Assembly (NCBI GenBank): GCA_013619035.1
Contig: JABXKX010000410.1
Location: 1 to 8,257, forward strand
Reading direction: 5' to 3'
From: Peptostreptococcaceae bacterium
GTDB lineage: Bacteria > Bacillota_A > Clostridia > Peptostreptococcales > Acidaminobacteraceae
DNA length: 8,257 bases
Position numbers and translations under genes: made by a program. Below are positions 1 through 5,536 of this stretch, one piece after another. Position 1 is the stretch's first letter. Every line of letters starts with the position of its first letter. The notes beneath the pieces are model-generated. The model saw only the letters and a list, made by a program, of their open reading frames with translations. It searched no databases and had not been told where the DNA came from.

Positions 1-73
1 GTATATTATTAGGACCATACTCTGAAAACTGAGGTCTAAAGCCTATTCGCCTATGTTTTCTAGGTCGTGGGAT
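1..73 (-). CDS. DUF134 family protein, N-terminal fragment (cut by window edge)
   Basis: Reading leftward, the frame gives PRPRKHRRIGF then RPQFSEYGPNNI before the window ends. This is the hallmark N-terminus of DUF134 proteins (usually MPRPRK/R..RR..F.P....GP), and it resembles the DUF134 gene at 5537. DUF134 proteins are small putative DNA-binding proteins with a sigma-region-4-like helix-turn-helix. The gene follows the DUF5320 gene directly: the upstream TAG stop (88-86) overlaps its AGGAGG (87-82). The codon where Met is expected, 8 nt after that AGGAGG, is ATC (73-71), not ATG. The nearest conventional in-frame start, GTG at 82-80, lies inside the Shine-Dalgarno itself, and the TTG at 78-76 is out of frame. 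Family identity rests on about 24 residues. The start, and whether the gene is fully functional, is uncertain. Confidence 0.72.
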   Translation of the reverse strand, partial: MPRPRKHRRIGFRPQFSEYGPNNI

Positions 74-85
74 AACAAACACCTC

Positions 86-289
86 CTAATTGTTACTGTC
101 TAATTTCGTTTTGATTTCTTCAATAGAATTTTTAAGCGATTCTATTTCGTTTAGTAGAAAACGGTTTCTTCTTGGTTTTCCATGTCGACCAGTGAATCTT
201 GATTCTTTGGATGAGTTATTACAGTTTCCTAAACCTTTACCTGTTAATTTACCTTTACCCTCTGGACCTGTTCCATTTAAGTTTGGCAT
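86..289 (-). CDS. DUF5320 family small glycine-rich protein
   Basis: A 67-residue protein with an excellent ribosome binding site: AAAGGAGG at 303-296, 6 nt before the ATG at 289. The N-terminal third is Gly/Pro-rich with the pattern GTGPEGKGKLTGKGLGNC, the signature of DUF5320 proteins (typically a TGP.G.GP.TGRG.G.C motif). The middle is basic (FTGRHGKPRRNRF). The last ~25 residues (LLNEIESLKNSIEEIKTKL) have heptad-like hydrophobic spacing and probably form a short coiled coil. DUF5320 has no established function. Its genes recur beside DUF134 and NifX-like (dinitrogenase FeMo-cofactor family) genes in anaerobes, which is the context here. It is the first gene of the divergent minus-strand operon, read from the promoter at 338-365, and is followed with no gap by DUF134. 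The single Cys and Gly loops could contact metal or a cluster, but this is inference. Confidence 0.85.
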   Translation of the reverse strand: MPNLNGTGPEGKGKLTGKGLGNCNNSSKESRFTGRHGKPRRNRFLLNEIESLKNSIEEIKTKLDSNN

Positions 290-295
290 AATACA

Positions 296-303
296 CCTCC
301 TTT
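296..303 (-). promoter_or_regulatory. Ribosome binding site of the DUF5320 gene
   Basis: AAAGGAGG on the minus strand, 6 nt before the ATG at 289. It is a near-perfect complement to the 16S 3' end and fixes the start of this small gene. Confidence 0.85.
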
Positions 304-310
304 CTGCGAG

Positions 311-330
311 TAATTGGCATATGCCTCTTT
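311..330 (+). promoter_or_regulatory. Operator-like repeat copy 1 (GGCATATGCC)
   Basis: The core GGCATATGCC at 316-325 is a perfect 10-bp palindrome with left flank TAATT. It is centred between 320 and 321, just downstream of the start point of the leftward promoter. It matches the other three copies best in the left half (TWATTGGCAT). Confidence 0.72.
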
Positions 331-337
331 CGAATTA

Positions 338-365
338 AGTATAACACGTTATGGGCATATGTCAA
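338..365 (-). promoter_or_regulatory. Sigma70-type promoter of the leftward operon
   Basis: On the minus strand a consensus -35 TTGACA (365-360) is followed after 16 nt by TATACT (343-338), a 5/6 match to the -10 consensus. The transcript would start near 331, giving a ~40 nt leader before the DUF5320 start codon. One repeat copy (349-368) covers the -35 box and another (311-330) lies just after the transcription start, so occupancy should repress this promoter. Confidence 0.75.
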
Positions 366-368
366 TAA
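349..368 (-). promoter_or_regulatory. Operator-like repeat copy 2 (overlaps leftward -35)
   Basis: On the minus strand the halves read TTATTGACAT and ATGCCCATAA, with 8 of 10 positions self-complementary around the centre at 358/359. It lies 38 bp from copy 1. The leftward promoter's TTGACA is embedded in its left half. Confidence 0.72.
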
Positions 369-386
369 CTCCTTTTTTTTCGAAAG

Positions 387-406
387 TTATTGGCATTTGA
401 CAAAAA
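387..406 (+). promoter_or_regulatory. Operator-like repeat copy 3 (overlaps rightward -35)
   Basis: The left half TTATTGGCAT is a full match to the shared half-site. The right half has diverged to TTGACA, which is the -35 box of the rightward promoter. The centre at 396/397 is 38 bp from copy 2. This is the weakest copy as a palindrome. Confidence 0.62.
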
Positions 407-425
407 CGAAACTGAGCAGTACTAT
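397..425 (+). promoter_or_regulatory. Sigma70-type promoter of the main rightward operon
   Basis: A consensus -35 TTGACA (397-402) is followed by a 17-nt spacer and TACTAT (420-425), a 4/6 match to the -10 consensus. Transcription would start near 432, about 37 nt before the first gene. The -35 box lies inside repeat copy 387-406 and the start point lies inside copy 427-446, so the arrangement predicts repression by whatever binds the repeats. The -35 boxes of the two divergent promoters are only ~31 bp apart. Confidence 0.75.
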
Positions 426-426
426 G

Positions 427-446
427 TAATTAGCATATGCCATATA
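427..446 (+). promoter_or_regulatory. Operator-like repeat copy 4 (at rightward start point)
   Basis: The halves are TAATTAGCAT and ATGCCATATA around the palindromic core GCATATGC (433-440). The centre at 436/437 is 40 bp from copy 3. It covers the predicted transcription start of the rightward operon. Confidence 0.7.
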
Positions 447-468
447 TAAAGAGTGGAGGAGATAAATT

Positions 469-1815
469 ATGATGAAAGTAGATGTTTTAGTAATCGGAGG
501 AAGTGCTGCTGGTTTAGTTGGTGCGGTGACAGTGAAGTCAAATAATCCAGAGAAAGATGTTATGATGGTACGTCAAGAGGAAAAGGTGATGATACCTTGT
601 GGAATTCCATACATATTTGGAACTCTAAAAACAAGTGACAATAATGTTCTTCCAGATAAAAGTTTAAACAGTTTAGGTGTAGAAATAAAAATTGATACTG
701 TAATGAAAATTAATAAGAACGAAAAAGTATGTAAGACTTTGGATGGTACAGAAATAGAATATGACAAGTTAATTATTGCGACAGGTTCTAAGCCGTATAT
801 TCCAAATTGGCTTGAAGGATCGAATTTAGATAATGTTTTTACAATACCTAAAGATAAGGTTTATTTAGATGAAATAATGAATGTATTGAAGGACTGTCGT
901 AATGTGGTGGTCGTGGGTGCAGGTTTTATTGGAGTTGAAGTTTCTGATGAAATTTCAAAAACCGGTGTAAATGTATCATTGATTGAAATACAGTCTCATA
1001 TTTTAGGACAAGCTTTTGATGAGGGTGTTGCTACCGAAGCCGAATCGATTTTAAAATCGAGAGGTGTAAATGTTAGGACCAATGTCGGCGTTAAAAAAAT
1101 AGACGGTGTTAAGAAAGTTTCTAAAGTAATATTAAACAATGGTGAAGAACTTGAAGCAGATGCTGTAATTTTATCAATGGGTTACCGTGCAAATATTTCT
1201 TTAGTTAAAGAAGCAGGTATAGAACTTGCTGAAACCGGCGCTATATATGTTGATGAATATATGAGAACGAATACAACTGATATTTTTGCTGTAGGAGATT
1301 GTGCTATGAAACGTGATTTTGCAACTGGTAAACCAAGCAATATTATGTTGGCATCGACTGCATGTGCAGAAGCAAGAGTCGCGGGTTTGAATTTGTATAC
1401 TTTATCAACCGTAAGATCCTTTAATGGTACTATTGGTATTTATTCAACTAATATTGGGAACACATCATTTGGCGTAGCTGGGCTTACAGAGCGATACGCA
1501 AAAAAAGAAGGGTTTGATGTAATTACAGGTAGCTTTACTGGAATGGATAGGCATCCAGGAAAATTTGCTGATGCTCATAGCCAAACGGTTAAACTGATTG
1601 TTTCAAAAGACAGCGGTGTGATTTTAGGTGGAGAAGTAATTGGTGGTAACAGTGTAGGTGAACTGATCAATGTTATAGGCTTTATTATTCAAGGCGGGAT
1701 GAGCTTGACCAATTTATTGGTATCACAAATAGGAACACAGCCAATGTTAACGGCATCACCAGCGGCGTATCCACTGATTAAAGCTGCTGAAGTTATTGCA
1801 AAGAAACTAAGATAA
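469..1815 (+). CDS. FAD-dependent pyridine nucleotide-disulfide oxidoreductase (CoA-disulfide reductase / NADH oxidase-like)
   Basis: A cytoplasmic flavoprotein of 448 residues, the usual length for the Nox/CoA-disulfide reductase group. The first FAD-binding motif is VIGGSAAG (residues 8-15), ATGSKP is at 104-109, the NAD(P)H-binding VVGAGFIG at 148-155, and the second FAD motif DIFAVGDC at 271-278. A C-terminal dimerisation domain occupies roughly 330-448. A single cysteine in IPCGIPY (C44) sits where Nox, CoADR and NADH peroxidase enzymes carry their redox-active Cys, so it should use a single-Cys mechanism, not a CXXXXC disulfide. It is the first gene of the rightward operon, with GGAGG at 455-459 placed 9 nt before the ATG at 469 (a second ATG follows at 472). 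Substrate is not determinable: CoA disulfide, polysulfide, O2 or peroxide are all family precedents. In this context it may supply electrons for cofactor assembly, which is inference. Confidence 0.9.
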   Translation: MMKVDVLVIGGSAAGLVGAVTVKSNNPEKDVMMVRQEEKVMIPCGIPYIFGTLKTSDNNVLPDKSLNSLGVEIKIDTVMKINKNEKVCKTLDGTEIEYDKLIIATGSKPYIPNWLEGSNLDNVFTIPKDKVYLDEIMNVLKDCRNVVVVGAGFIGVEVSDEISKTGVNVSLIEIQSHILGQAFDEGVATEAESILKSRGVNVRTNVGVKKIDGVKKVSKVILNNGEELEADAVILSMGYRANISLVKEAGIELAETGAIYVDEYMRTNTTDIFAVGDCAMKRDFATGKPSNIMLASTACAEARVAGLNLYTLSTVRSFNGTIGIYSTNIGNTSFGVAGLTERYAKKEGFDVITGSFTGMDRHPGKFADAHSQTVKLIVSKDSGVILGGEVIGGNSVGELINVIGFIIQGGMSLTNLLVSQIGTQPMLTASPAAYPLIKAAEVIAKKLR

Positions 1816-1835
1816 ATAGACCTGGAGGGAACTTG

Positions 1836-2627
1836 ATGATAGAAAAAGAACAGACAGATAAACATACGAGCATTGGAAGCGTAATTGCTGTAATGAGCGG
1901 TAAAGGAGGAGTAGGAAAGTCTTCTGTAACTTCATTGCTAGCAGTGACCTTAATGGAAGCTGGATATAAAGTTGGGATTATGGATGCAGATATTACAGGC
2001 CCTAGTATTCCGAAAGTCTTTGGCATCAATAAAAAGAGAGTAGTAAGTACTCAAGAAGGTATATTTCCTATTGAAACCGCAAAAGGTATTAAAGTAATGT
2101 CAGTAAACCTTCTCATTGAAGATGAGACGTCACCTATTGTATGGAGAGGTCCTGCAGTTTCCAATTCAGTGAAACAATTCTACACAGATGTGACCTGGGG
2201 CGAACTAGATTACTTGTTGATTGACTTACCGCCTGGAACAGGTGATGTGCCACTTACGATTATGCAGTCTTTTGATATTGATGGTGCAATTATTGTTTCT
2301 TCACCTCAGGATTTGGTTGGCATGATTGTCAAGAAATCAATAAAAATGGCAAATATGATGGAAGTACCAATCTTGGGACTTATAGAAAATATGAGTTATT
2401 ACGAATGCAGTGAGTGTAATAAGAGAATTAATATCTTTGGCAAGAGCAAAGTTCCAATGCTTGCAGATGAAATGGGACTTGAAATATTGGCTGAAATACC
2501 AATTGATCCAAAGTTTGTAGAACTATGTGATGAGGGAAAGATAGAACTTTATAATCAAATCAATTTTACATTTAAAGAATATTTTTCTAATAGGATATTA
2601 AAGACACTAGGAGGGTTAAGTAAATGA
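1836..2627 (+). CDS. mrp: Mrp/NBP35-type P-loop ATPase, Fe-S cluster carrier
   Basis: A MinD/Mrp-family ATPase of 263 residues. It has the deviant Walker A GKGGVGKS (22-29), the Mrp hallmark MDADITGPSIPKVFG, WRGP, and the DLPPGTGD Walker B/switch region (130-137). A CXXC pair (C191, C194, in YYECSECNKR) in Mrp/ApbC/NBP35 proteins binds a labile [4Fe-4S] cluster at the dimer interface. Homologues carry and transfer Fe-S clusters to target proteins in the cytoplasm. The N-terminal MIP18/DUF59 domain of longer Mrp proteins is absent. I start at ATG 1836 because GGAGGG (1824-1829) is 6 nt upstream; the TTG at 1833 would be only 3 nt away. It lies 20 nt after the flavoprotein and overlaps the next gene by 4 nt (ATGA), implying translational coupling. 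The family call is firm; the client protein is unknown. Confidence 0.95.
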   Translation: MIEKEQTDKHTSIGSVIAVMSGKGGVGKSSVTSLLAVTLMEAGYKVGIMDADITGPSIPKVFGINKKRVVSTQEGIFPIETAKGIKVMSVNLLIEDETSPIVWRGPAVSNSVKQFYTDVTWGELDYLLIDLPPGTGDVPLTIMQSFDIDGAIIVSSPQDLVGMIVKKSIKMANMMEVPILGLIENMSYYECSECNKRINIFGKSKVPMLADEMGLEILAEIPIDPKFVELCDEGKIELYNQINFTFKEYFSNRILKTLGGLSK

Positions 2628-2980
2628 TTATTGTTATAAGTAGTGCAGATAAGTCTATTTCTGCAGAAACAGATTTGAGATTTGGACGATGCAAGTATTT
2701 CGCTGTATATGATACAGAAACAAAAGAATGTACATTTAAGGGAAATGATGCTATTAACTCAAGTCAAGGAGCGGGTATTGCAGCTGCACAAGCAGTGACA
2801 AGTTTTAAGGCAAATGTTGTTTTAACAGGGAATCTTGGTCCAAAAGCTTTAAGCGTTCTTGAAGCATCAGGAATTAAAGGTTACAAATTTGATCAAACAA
2901 CTGTAGAGAAAGCGATAGACTTATTCGAGAAAAATGAATTATCTCAAATCACAGAACCGGGAAAACCACAAAAAAAGTAG
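2624..2980 (+). CDS. NifX/NifB-C-terminal-like protein (dinitrogenase FeMo-cofactor family), copy 1
   Basis: A 118-residue single-domain protein of the NifX/NafY/MTH1175 family, which has an RNase H-like fold and binds metal-sulfur cofactors or precursors. Visible family features are the N-terminal beta strand (IIVISSADK), the AETDLRFGRCKYFAVYD segment with C23, the SQGAGIAAAQAV helix, and the VVLTGNLGPKALSVLEASGIKGY core. Unlike copy 2 at 4707 it has no His around the FGRC segment and no Cys/His tail, ending in a lysine-rich KPQKK. It overlaps the stop of mrp by 4 nt. The nearest studied relative by context is the Desulfovibrio orange protein, which carries a Mo-Cu-S cluster. The cofactor here is unknown, and this copy may serve as a chaperone with copy 2 as carrier (inference). 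Confidence 0.9.
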   Translation: MIIVISSADKSISAETDLRFGRCKYFAVYDTETKECTFKGNDAINSSQGAGIAAAQAVTSFKANVVLTGNLGPKALSVLEASGIKGYKFDQTTVEKAIDLFEKNELSQITEPGKPQKK

Positions 2981-2993
2981 GCAGGAGTATATG

Positions 2994-3842
2994 ATGGATA
3001 TAGTTATACTAAGTGGCAAGGGTGGCACTGGAAAAACAACGGTTGCGACCAATCTGGCACATGTTTTAAAAATGGATTATATTGATTGTGATGTTGAAGA
3101 ACCTAATGGTCATATTTTTTTAAAGCCGACCATTGAGAAGCAACTAGATGTAAAAATTTTAAATCCTGTGTTTGATAAAAATAAATGTACCTTATGTGGT
3201 AAATGTGTAGAAGCTTGTCAGTTTAATGCATTGGCTAAAGTTTTAACGGGTATTATATTATTTGAAGAACTCTGTCATGGGTGTGGTGCATGTAGCATTA
3301 TATGCCAACAAGAGGCAATTGAAGAAATTGGAAGACCAATTGGAAATATTTCTATTGGAAACTCTAATGGTGTTACATTTATGAACGGCAAATTAAATAT
3401 TAAAGAACCGATGGGAGGTCCGATAATTAGCAAACTTAAGGAAGTGTCTAACTCAACTAATCATAAATTGTTCGACTCATCTCCAGGTACATCGTGTAGT
3501 GTTGTTAAAACATTGGAAGGAGCAGATTATGCGGTTCTCGTTACTGAGCCAACAAAGTTTGGATTGCATGATTTAAAATTAGCGGTCGCTTTAGTTAGAG
3601 ATATGGGGATTCCCCACGGTATTATAATCAACAGAAAGATTGAAGGTATTAATATGATTAGAGAGTATTGTAAATCAGAGAATATCGAGTTGATTGGAGA
3701 AATACCTTTCTCAAGAAAAGCTGCCGAATTATACTCCCAAGGAATGATGTTGATAGAAGATCCTGAATACAAGGAAATCTTCGAGGACATAGGAACTGAA
3801 TTAGTAAAGAGAGCTAGTAGGAGGGCAAACCCATGCAATTAG
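2994..3842 (+). CDS. MinD-type P-loop ATPase with embedded 2x[4Fe-4S] ferredoxin domain, copy 1
   Basis: A protein of 282 residues. A deviant Walker A (SGKGGTGKTT, 7-16) and the IDCDVEEPNGHIFL switch region identify a MinD/ParA-family ATPase. Inserted after it are two complete [4Fe-4S] motifs, C65-C68-C71-C75 and C94-C97-C100-C104, both CXXCXXCXXXC. The C-terminal half resumes the ATPase fold (FDSSPGTSC, VLVTEPT, GIIINRK). Such proteins occur as tandem pairs beside NifX-like genes, including the Desulfovibrio ORP clusters, and probably couple ATP hydrolysis to electron or cluster transfer. The frame is open from an ATG at 2934, but that would overlap the preceding gene by ~47 nt and add 20 unconserved residues. 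AGGAG at 2983-2987 points to ATG 2994 (6 nt spacing), with ATG 2991 as alternative. It overlaps the next gene by 10 nt. Confidence 0.93.
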   Translation: MDIVILSGKGGTGKTTVATNLAHVLKMDYIDCDVEEPNGHIFLKPTIEKQLDVKILNPVFDKNKCTLCGKCVEACQFNALAKVLTGIILFEELCHGCGACSIICQQEAIEEIGRPIGNISIGNSNGVTFMNGKLNIKEPMGGPIISKLKEVSNSTNHKLFDSSPGTSCSVVKTLEGADYAVLVTEPTKFGLHDLKLAVALVRDMGIPHGIIINRKIEGINMIREYCKSENIELIGEIPFSRKAAELYSQGMMLIEDPEYKEIFEDIGTELVKRASRRANPCN

Positions 3843-4702
3843 TAATTATTAGTGGGAAAGGTGGTACTGGTAAGACGACTATCGCATCATCTTTTGCTCA
3901 TCTAGGAGATTCGGATATTATCAAAGTTGATTGTGATGTTGATGCTTCTAATCTGCATTTAATGTTTGCTGGAGAAAATCTAGAAAAAAATGATTTCTAT
4001 GGTGCGAAAGTAGCAGAAATAATGGATACTAAGTGTACAAACTGTGGTAAATGTATAGAAGTTTGTAGATTTGGAGCGATATATACTACAAACAACAGAA
4101 CGATCATTAATCCTTTAAAATGCGAAGGATGTGGCGCATGCAATTTAATATGTGATAAGAAAGCGATTGACTTGGAATATGAGGTTACAGGTAAAACCTT
4201 TATCACACAAACATCTAAAGGTATTATTTCTAGAGCAGAGATGTTTCCTGGAGCAGAAGGTTCTGGAAAACTCGTAACCAATGTAAGATCTAATGCTAAT
4301 AAAATAGGCTCTAAGAATAAGTCGAATTATATTATTGATGGGTCTCCTGGGATCGGTTGTGCTGTAATGGCATCCATTACTGGTTGTGACTATTGTGTGA
4401 TGGTTACTGAGCCTAGTCAATCTGGTTATGAAGATTTTATGAGAATTCATGAATTGACTAAACATTTTGGAATCGAAGGATTTGTAGTTATCAATAAATT
4501 TGACATTAATCTTGATATATCCAATAAGATAGAAACGTATTGTAGAGATGAAGAGATGCAGGTAATTGGAAAAGTTCCATTTGATGATTATGTTGGTGTA
4601 TCAATAAATGAAGGAGAACCAATTGTATCTTATGAAAATTCAATTGCTGGGCAATCTATTATAAAAATATGGGATGAACTAAAAAATAGAATAGGAGTGT
4701 AA
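3833..4702 (+). CDS. MinD-type P-loop ATPase with embedded 2x[4Fe-4S] ferredoxin domain, copy 2
   Basis: A 289-residue paralogue of the preceding gene with the same plan. Walker A SGKGGTGKTT is at 7-16, followed by VDCDVDASNLHLMF, then two ferredoxin motifs C68-C71-C74-C78 and C97-C100-C103-C107, then IIDGSPGIGCAVM, VMVTEPSQSG and VVINKFD. All eight cluster ligands and the P-loop lysine are intact. The pair has diverged clearly in sequence, which fits a heterodimer better than a recent duplication. AGGAGGG (3819-3825) lies 7 nt before the ATG, inside the end of copy 1, so the two should be made in coupled, near-equal amounts. The likely role is ATP-dependent reduction or metal-cluster handling for the neighbouring NifX-like protein, 4 nt downstream. 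This role is inferred from context. Confidence 0.93.
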   Translation: MQLVIISGKGGTGKTTIASSFAHLGDSDIIKVDCDVDASNLHLMFAGENLEKNDFYGAKVAEIMDTKCTNCGKCIEVCRFGAIYTTNNRTIINPLKCEGCGACNLICDKKAIDLEYEVTGKTFITQTSKGIISRAEMFPGAEGSGKLVTNVRSNANKIGSKNKSNYIIDGSPGIGCAVMASITGCDYCVMVTEPSQSGYEDFMRIHELTKHFGIEGFVVINKFDINLDISNKIETYCRDEEMQVIGKVPFDDYVGVSINEGEPIVSYENSIAGQSIIKIWDELKNRIGV

Positions 4703-4706
4703 TATT

Positions 4707-5066
4707 ATGAAAATAGCAGTTGCAAAAGACGGAGTTAATGTATCGGGACACTTTGGACATTGTGAAGGATTTGAAGTTTTTCATTTTGAGGCAGGAAAAA
4801 TAACTCGTAAAGAGTTTCTTGAGAATCCGGGTCACAGACCAGGATATTTACCAAAATTCTTGTCAGAAAATGGTGCTAATGTAATCATTGCAGGAGGGAT
4901 GGGTGCTTCTGCTCAAGAGTTATTCAAAGCTAACGACATAGAAGTTGTAGTTGGTGTTAATGGAAATATTGAAAATGCTATTAACCAATTTATTATTGGT
5001 AAACTTACTTCAAGTAATTCAGTTTGTGATGACCATATTCATAAGGGATCTTGTGGTGAACACTAA
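4707..5066 (+). CDS. NifX-like protein (dinitrogenase FeMo-cofactor family), copy 2, with Cys/His tail
   Basis: A 119-residue NifX/MTH1175-family protein. It has the N-terminal strand MKIAVAKDG, the metal-site-like SGHFGHCEGFEVF segment (H15, H18, C19), NPGHRPGYLPKFL, and the IIAGGMGASAQELF core. The last 13 residues add C107, H110, H112, C116 and H119, a short metal-binding-looking tail often seen in this family and absent from copy 1. HFGHC plus the tail make this the better candidate of the two to hold a metal cofactor, as in orange protein or the NifX/NafY cofactor carriers. AGGAG (4693-4697) is 9 nt before the ATG. The gene lies 4 nt after the second ATPase, the typical pairing for ORP-type clusters. 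Bound metal and client are unknown. Confidence 0.92.
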   Translation: MKIAVAKDGVNVSGHFGHCEGFEVFHFEAGKITRKEFLENPGHRPGYLPKFLSENGANVIIAGGMGASAQELFKANDIEVVVGVNGNIENAINQFIIGKLTSSNSVCDDHIHKGSCGEH

Positions 5067-5096
5067 GAATGTATTTTAGATAGAACTGGAGTAATT

Positions 5097-5534
5097 ATGG
5101 AGAGTAGAAGGAAAATCCTAGAGCAAGTTTTAAAAGATAATGAGTATAAAGTGACCGATTCGAGAATTATGATGCTTGAGTTTTTTCTTAATAACGGCGA
5201 ACATTATAAGCCAGAAGATATATATGATTTAATGAAAGATCAAAAATTAGGATTGGCTACCATATATAGAAACTTGGATATTTTCCGGAAGCTTGGAATA
5301 ATAAGAAGTATTGCTTTCGACAATAAACAATACTATGAATTAAATATGTTTAGCAACAAAAAGTTACATTTGCATTTTTATTGCAAATCATGTAAAACGA
5401 TTATTGAATCGAAAGATTCTGAAATAGTACAAAGTCTCTTAAAGCAGAAAGACTTTGTTGAAAATAGCTATGAGAGTATCGTGGATGAAATTTCAATTGT
5501 TATGAAAGGTATCTGTAAAGATTGTAGGAGGTAA
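5097..5534 (+). CDS. Fur-family metal- or redox-responsive transcriptional regulator
   Basis: A 145-residue protein of standard Fur length. The N-terminal winged helix includes VTDSR (19-23), HYKPEDIYDLM (36-46) and the recognition helix LATIYRNLDIF (53-63). The C-terminal dimerisation domain carries H91 and H93 (LHLHFYC) and the two structural zinc pairs C96-C99 and C140-C143. Family members include Fur, Zur, PerR and Nur; the residues do not let me choose between them with confidence. GGAG (5088-5091) is 5 nt before the ATG. The gene sits 30 nt after NifX copy 2 and 2 nt before DUF134, so it is co-transcribed with the cluster and probably feeds back on it. Classical Fur-type boxes have an odd, 7-1-7 symmetry, whereas the repeats at 311-446 have an even centre. 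Either this regulator has an unusual site or another protein binds them. Confidence 0.92.
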   Translation: MESRRKILEQVLKDNEYKVTDSRIMMLEFFLNNGEHYKPEDIYDLMKDQKLGLATIYRNLDIFRKLGIIRSIAFDNKQYYELNMFSNKKLHLHFYCKSCKTIIESKDSEIVQSLLKQKDFVENSYESIVDEISIVMKGICKDCRR

Positions 5535-5536
5535 AT

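Noticed and set aside
90..338. Plus-strand open frame opposite the DUF5320 gene
   Set aside because: It is an antisense shadow: the minus-strand frame has a family signature and a perfect ribosome binding site, while this one has neither.
369..380. T-run (cctttttttt) in the divergent region as a terminator
   Set aside because: No GC-containing hairpin precedes it on either strand; it lies between the two promoters and is better seen as an A/T tract.
2934..2990. Upstream ATG extension of the first ferredoxin-ATPase
   Set aside because: It would overlap NifX-1 by about 47 nt, lacks a ribosome binding site at the right distance and adds residues before the conserved MDIVILSGKGG start.
4145..4465. 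106-codon minus-strand open frame inside ferredoxin-ATPase 2
   Set aside because: No ribosome binding site or recognisable motif, and it lies entirely inside a gene with intact catalytic and cluster motifs.
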